A stretch of 64,000 nt of DNA. Origin: Portunus trituberculatus (lineage: Eukaryota > Arthropoda > Malacostraca > Decapoda > Portunidae). This document shows, piece after piece, positions 61,441-64,000 of the stretch. The notes under the pieces are model-generated. The model made no database searches. It was given only the letters and a program-made list of their open reading frames with translations, and had not been told where the DNA came from. Position numbers and translations under genes: made by a program. Location: assembly GCF_017591435.1 (NCBI RefSeq), contig NC_059283.1:7388512-7452511 (forward strand). Reading direction: 5' to 3'. Position 1 is the stretch's first letter, and every line of letters starts with the position of its first letter.

Positions 61441-61768
61441 GAGGTGGCAGCGTCACTCTCCTCGCACTCAAGGGTCTGGGGTGAACCTTACGGGGTGAAA
61501 GGGTTCGTCTCAGTACCTGTGTAGGCAAGTGAACTTCAATTGCGTCGCAGTGAGGTGGCAGCGCCACTCTCCTCGCACCTAAGGGTGTGGGTGGACCCTG
61601 ACGGGGTGAAAGGGTTCATCCCAGTACCGGTGTAGGCAAGTGAACTTCAATTGCGGCGCAGGAAGGTGGCAGCGTCACTCTACTCGCACCCAAGGGTCTG
61701 GGGTGGACCCTTACGGGGTGAAAGGGTTCGTCCCAGTACCTGTGTAGGCAAGTGGACTTCAATATTGT
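61434..61768. repeat. about 111 bp tandem repeat, three units
   Basis: Units start near 61,434, 61,544 and 61,655. They share GAGGTGGCAGCGTCACTCTC, CTCGCACCCAAGGGTCTGGG, TTACGGGGTGAAAGGGTTCG and CAGTACCTGTGTAGGCAAGT. An older copy lies at about 60,840-60,960. Confidence 0.88.
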
Positions 61769-61769
61769 G

Positions 61770-62060
61770 TCGTGAAATCGCATCGTGAGAACTGGAACCG
61801 CATCGACATCGTGGAAACCCGCATCGTTACCGTGGAAACTGGAATTGCATCTTGATCGTGGAAACTCGCATTATTATCGTGGAAACTGGAATGACATCTT
61901 TATCGTGGAATGGCATCGTATTTTGGAAACTCGCATCGCTATCGAGGAAACTGGAATGGCATATTATCTTGGAAACTCGGAGCGCTATCGAGGAATCTGG
62001 AATCACATCTTATCATACACACTGTTATCGTGGAAGCTCTCGTGATCGTCGTTCGTTTCG
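61770..62060. repeat. about 47 bp tandem repeat with ATCGTGGAAACT core
   Basis: Units contain CATCGTGGAAACTCGCATCG, then TTATCGTGGAAACTGGAATG. About five to six units, one shortened, run to about 62,045. Related text occurs at 60,965-61,070 (TTACCGTGGACACTGGAATC). Short frames over it are periodic and not conserved. Confidence 0.82.
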
Positions 62061-63227
62061 TTATCTCTGAATTACTTAATTAGTCTTGGTATTATTCTTA
62101 GCCTCCGTAATAATAGAGATGTTGGTCATTTTATCTTATCTCTTTTACTGTATTTTTTCTCAGGGTATAGTTTAGTGTTCTTCAACCTTTTCTAAGTTCG
62201 TGCACCTTTTCGAGAAGCAAGGAGGACTATAAAAGAAATGCATCAATATTTGTAATTTTCCCTACTTTAAGACTGAAAATCGATAGATAACATTATTGTA
62301 TATCTACCTGAAGCTATAGTTTTTCGGTCCTAAACAGTCGCTATATAGTGCGAAATGTACTATAACAAAATGCCACATCTCAAACACATCAGGCCCGTGT
62401 TCCGTCTGAGTATAATATATTACTATTGTGAATAAATCGTAATACTTTGATTAATGTCAATAGGAGAGGACCCAAACTGTCACATTTTCAGTGTTCGCAG
62501 GTTGGTTTAATTCAGGAGTGGGTCAGCATCGTCTCGCGGTACAGAGTAGTCGTCTCTAAACACTGTATTACGATGTATCTATTGATTTACCATGCTTTTA
62601 CTCCTTCCAGTATTTTTCTGTTCTTATTCTACCATGGTATTTCTTTATAGTTACTTGAGTTTATACGACTAAAATCATAATATAGAGCAAAACACAATTG
62701 TCTGGTGTACCAAGATTTTTCATTTCTAGCGACTTAAATACAGCACGGAACCTTAACACACATTTCACCTCGCTTCTGCACAGGTTAAATCTTCACAAGG
62801 AATGAGAAGAGCAATATTTGTTCGGTTTTCTTTATGAGAAAAAAAAAAAAAAAATAGCGGGTGGTGTAGTGTTTTCATCACTGTTTTCCTAAGCTCTGTC
62901 TTGCCATAGCACGAACATGGTATTCAGTTCAGTTCAGTTGATAGGCGGAAATGTAGCCTGGATATCCTCACTTCCTGATGTGTTTTGGTTTGGGTTTTGT
63001 CTGGGTCTGTAGCTGTAATTAATGATTATTTAAACTTATTACTTTGTTCTCTTATTTTACATTATATTTCTTTATTTTCTTCTATACTAGATTTTTCAAA
63101 AAGTAATTTTCCAATGAGGTGTTCTTCATTTTCTGGATAAGGACGCTGCCAATTGGGGTGTTTGGATCTTTCATTGGTGTAGGCTGGGCAATGTAGGAGG
63201 AAATGTTTATGCCTTTAGACTATAGAT
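62061..63227. other. no gene seen; possible terminal repeat of another hAT-like element
   Basis: TTAGTGTTCTTCAACCTTTT at 62,170-62,189 resembles the hAT-like ends, but no partner is visible. The second arm of the 18 bp inverted repeat is at 62,461-62,478. A15-type poly-A lies near 62,840-62,855. Confidence 0.45.
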
Positions 63228-63455
63228 CAGGAGTTCTCAACCTTTTTCTCGTTAACAACCCTCTGAGTTATAAGACCATCTACCCGAACCCACAGAAATT
63301 TGACATCAAACAGAATGTTAATTTAGTGACTGACACTAACTCAATAGGCAAAGGTATTCTGCAAAGGATGTATCACTAAATCAGCCATCTAAGTACCCCT
63401 GGAAATCTTCTTGTGAAACCCTGGAGGTTCGCTAACTCCAGATTGAGAATCCCTG
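63228..63455 (+). mobile_element. hAT-like MITE, copy B, nested in a SINE
   Basis: 5' end CAGGAGTTCTCAACCTTTTT and 3' end AGATTGAGAATCCCTG, an imperfect inverted pair of about 16 bp with CAG..CTG termini typical of hAT ends. No transposase frame. The following TTCTAGGA (63,456-63,463) is the same octamer that precedes copy A (59,276-59,283), as expected for an 8 bp target duplication inside a SINE. Confidence 0.78.
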
Positions 63456-63623
63456 TTCTAGGAAGTTACACCAAAGATGCGCTTGAATTGTGATATGGGC
63501 CCTAATATGGGTACCACTATAAATAAAATTGCCTGCGCCACTAATGGAAGGAAGCTTAACAACGCTTCCCACATATATTCTTCAAGTATGCCTACAGATG
63601 CTATAGGCCATAGCATTAAAAAA

Positions 63624-63625
<2 letters not shown>
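63456..63625 (+). mobile_element. SINE 3' half with poly-A tail
   Basis: TTCTAGGAAGTTACAC, then GATATGGGCCCTAATATGGG, TAAATAAAATTGCCTGCGCC and GTATGCCTACAGATGCTATA match the SINE at 43.06-43.45 kb minus its inverted insertion. It ends GCATTAAAAAAAA and passes straight into (AGT)n. Confidence 0.82.
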
Positions 63626-63667
<42 letters not shown>

Positions 63668-63677
63668 ATAGTAGTAG
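63626..63677. repeat. (AGT)n growing from the SINE poly-A end
   Basis: AGT triplets with AAT variants lie directly after the SINE's A-run. From 63,678 to 64,000 I see unique sequence with no recognised gene. Confidence 0.93.
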
Positions 63678-64000
63678 AAGCAGCAATAGTAGCAGTTGTT
63701 GTTCTAATGTCGGAACAAGACATTGGAACACACAACGAGCACAACGACCACAGCTTTCAGAAATAAAGACAAAGCCATTAAAAAAACTAACTCCTACATT
63801 GAAACACCAATAGAATCACTCATGGCCACACATATAGCATAAAAGACGCACCACACAACACCACACCAGTGGCTCTAACAACGACAGGAGAATATGGCAA
63901 GCTGCAGGAGGGCTTAGAGTACCAGTGTCTGAGTGTGCCAGTGGTGCCAGCTACACAGAGGCACCATGAGCGGGAAACACGAGGCAATATTCAGCGAGGC

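Overview
This window looks like non-coding, repeat-dominated DNA from an arthropod nuclear genome, most likely a decapod crustacean. The signs are (TTAGG)n arthropod-type telomere repeats inside the sequence, very long GA, CA, AGT and ATT microsatellites, tRNA-derived SINEs, a decayed non-LTR retrotransposon, and no prokaryotic gene organisation. Decapod is an inference from overall character; no single-copy marker gene is present to confirm it. I found no host protein-coding gene I could defend. Nearly all open frames are translations of dinucleotide or trinucleotide repeats (Ser-Leu, Arg-Glu, Thr-His, Cys-Val runs).

Layout. 1-13 kb: unique AT-rich sequence with many dinucleotide arrays and a first copy of a ~215 bp TTAA-flanked MITE family (7039-7257). 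13.8-15.0 kb: a 91 bp tandem repeat interrupted by MITE copy 2, then copy 3. 16.4-17.3 kb: a duplicated (CT)n-plus-flank unit, with one (CT)n of about 595 bp. 17.5-18.2 kb: degenerate minisatellite carrying a SINE 3' tail. 20.2-22.6 kb: dead minus-strand LINE bounded on both sides by (GA)n. 25.3-26.2 kb: higher-order repeat alternating a spacer with degenerate CCTAA telomere-like tracts. 27.7-29.1 kb: MITE copies 4 and 5 and a (CT)n of about 564 bp. 33.8-34.7 kb: ~150 bp tandem repeat with MITE copy 6 inserted in one unit. 37-42 kb: purine tracts, a 255 bp (GT)n, a 1 kb minisatellite of 14 bp units and a 255 bp (GA)n. 43.0-44.1 kb: a SINE with two adjoining near-perfect palindromes and a 95 bp tandem repeat. 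46-49.4 kb: several tandem arrays, a Ser-tRNA-like SINE, MITE copy 7 broken by a SINE fragment, and a pentamer array. 52.6-53.05 kb: a Val-tRNA-like SINE embedded in (AC)n. 55.4-56.3 kb: a ~900 bp polypurine tract. 59.0-63.7 kb: AGT/AGC arrays, two copies of a hAT-like MITE nested in a SINE, and a complex repeat block (60.4-62.06 kb) containing a nine-unit TTAGG insertion.

The most informative signals are natural before/after comparisons. Tandem repeats here act as recorders: one repeat unit carries an insertion and sister units show the empty site. This holds for MITE copy 6 (33,988), MITE copy 2 (13,876), the SINE at 47.9-48.1 kb and the TTAGG block at 60,729. The first two support a TTAA target and thus a piggyBac-like origin, though no transposase is present. 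By rough addition of array lengths, dinucleotide repeats alone occupy about 6 kb (about 9%) of the window.
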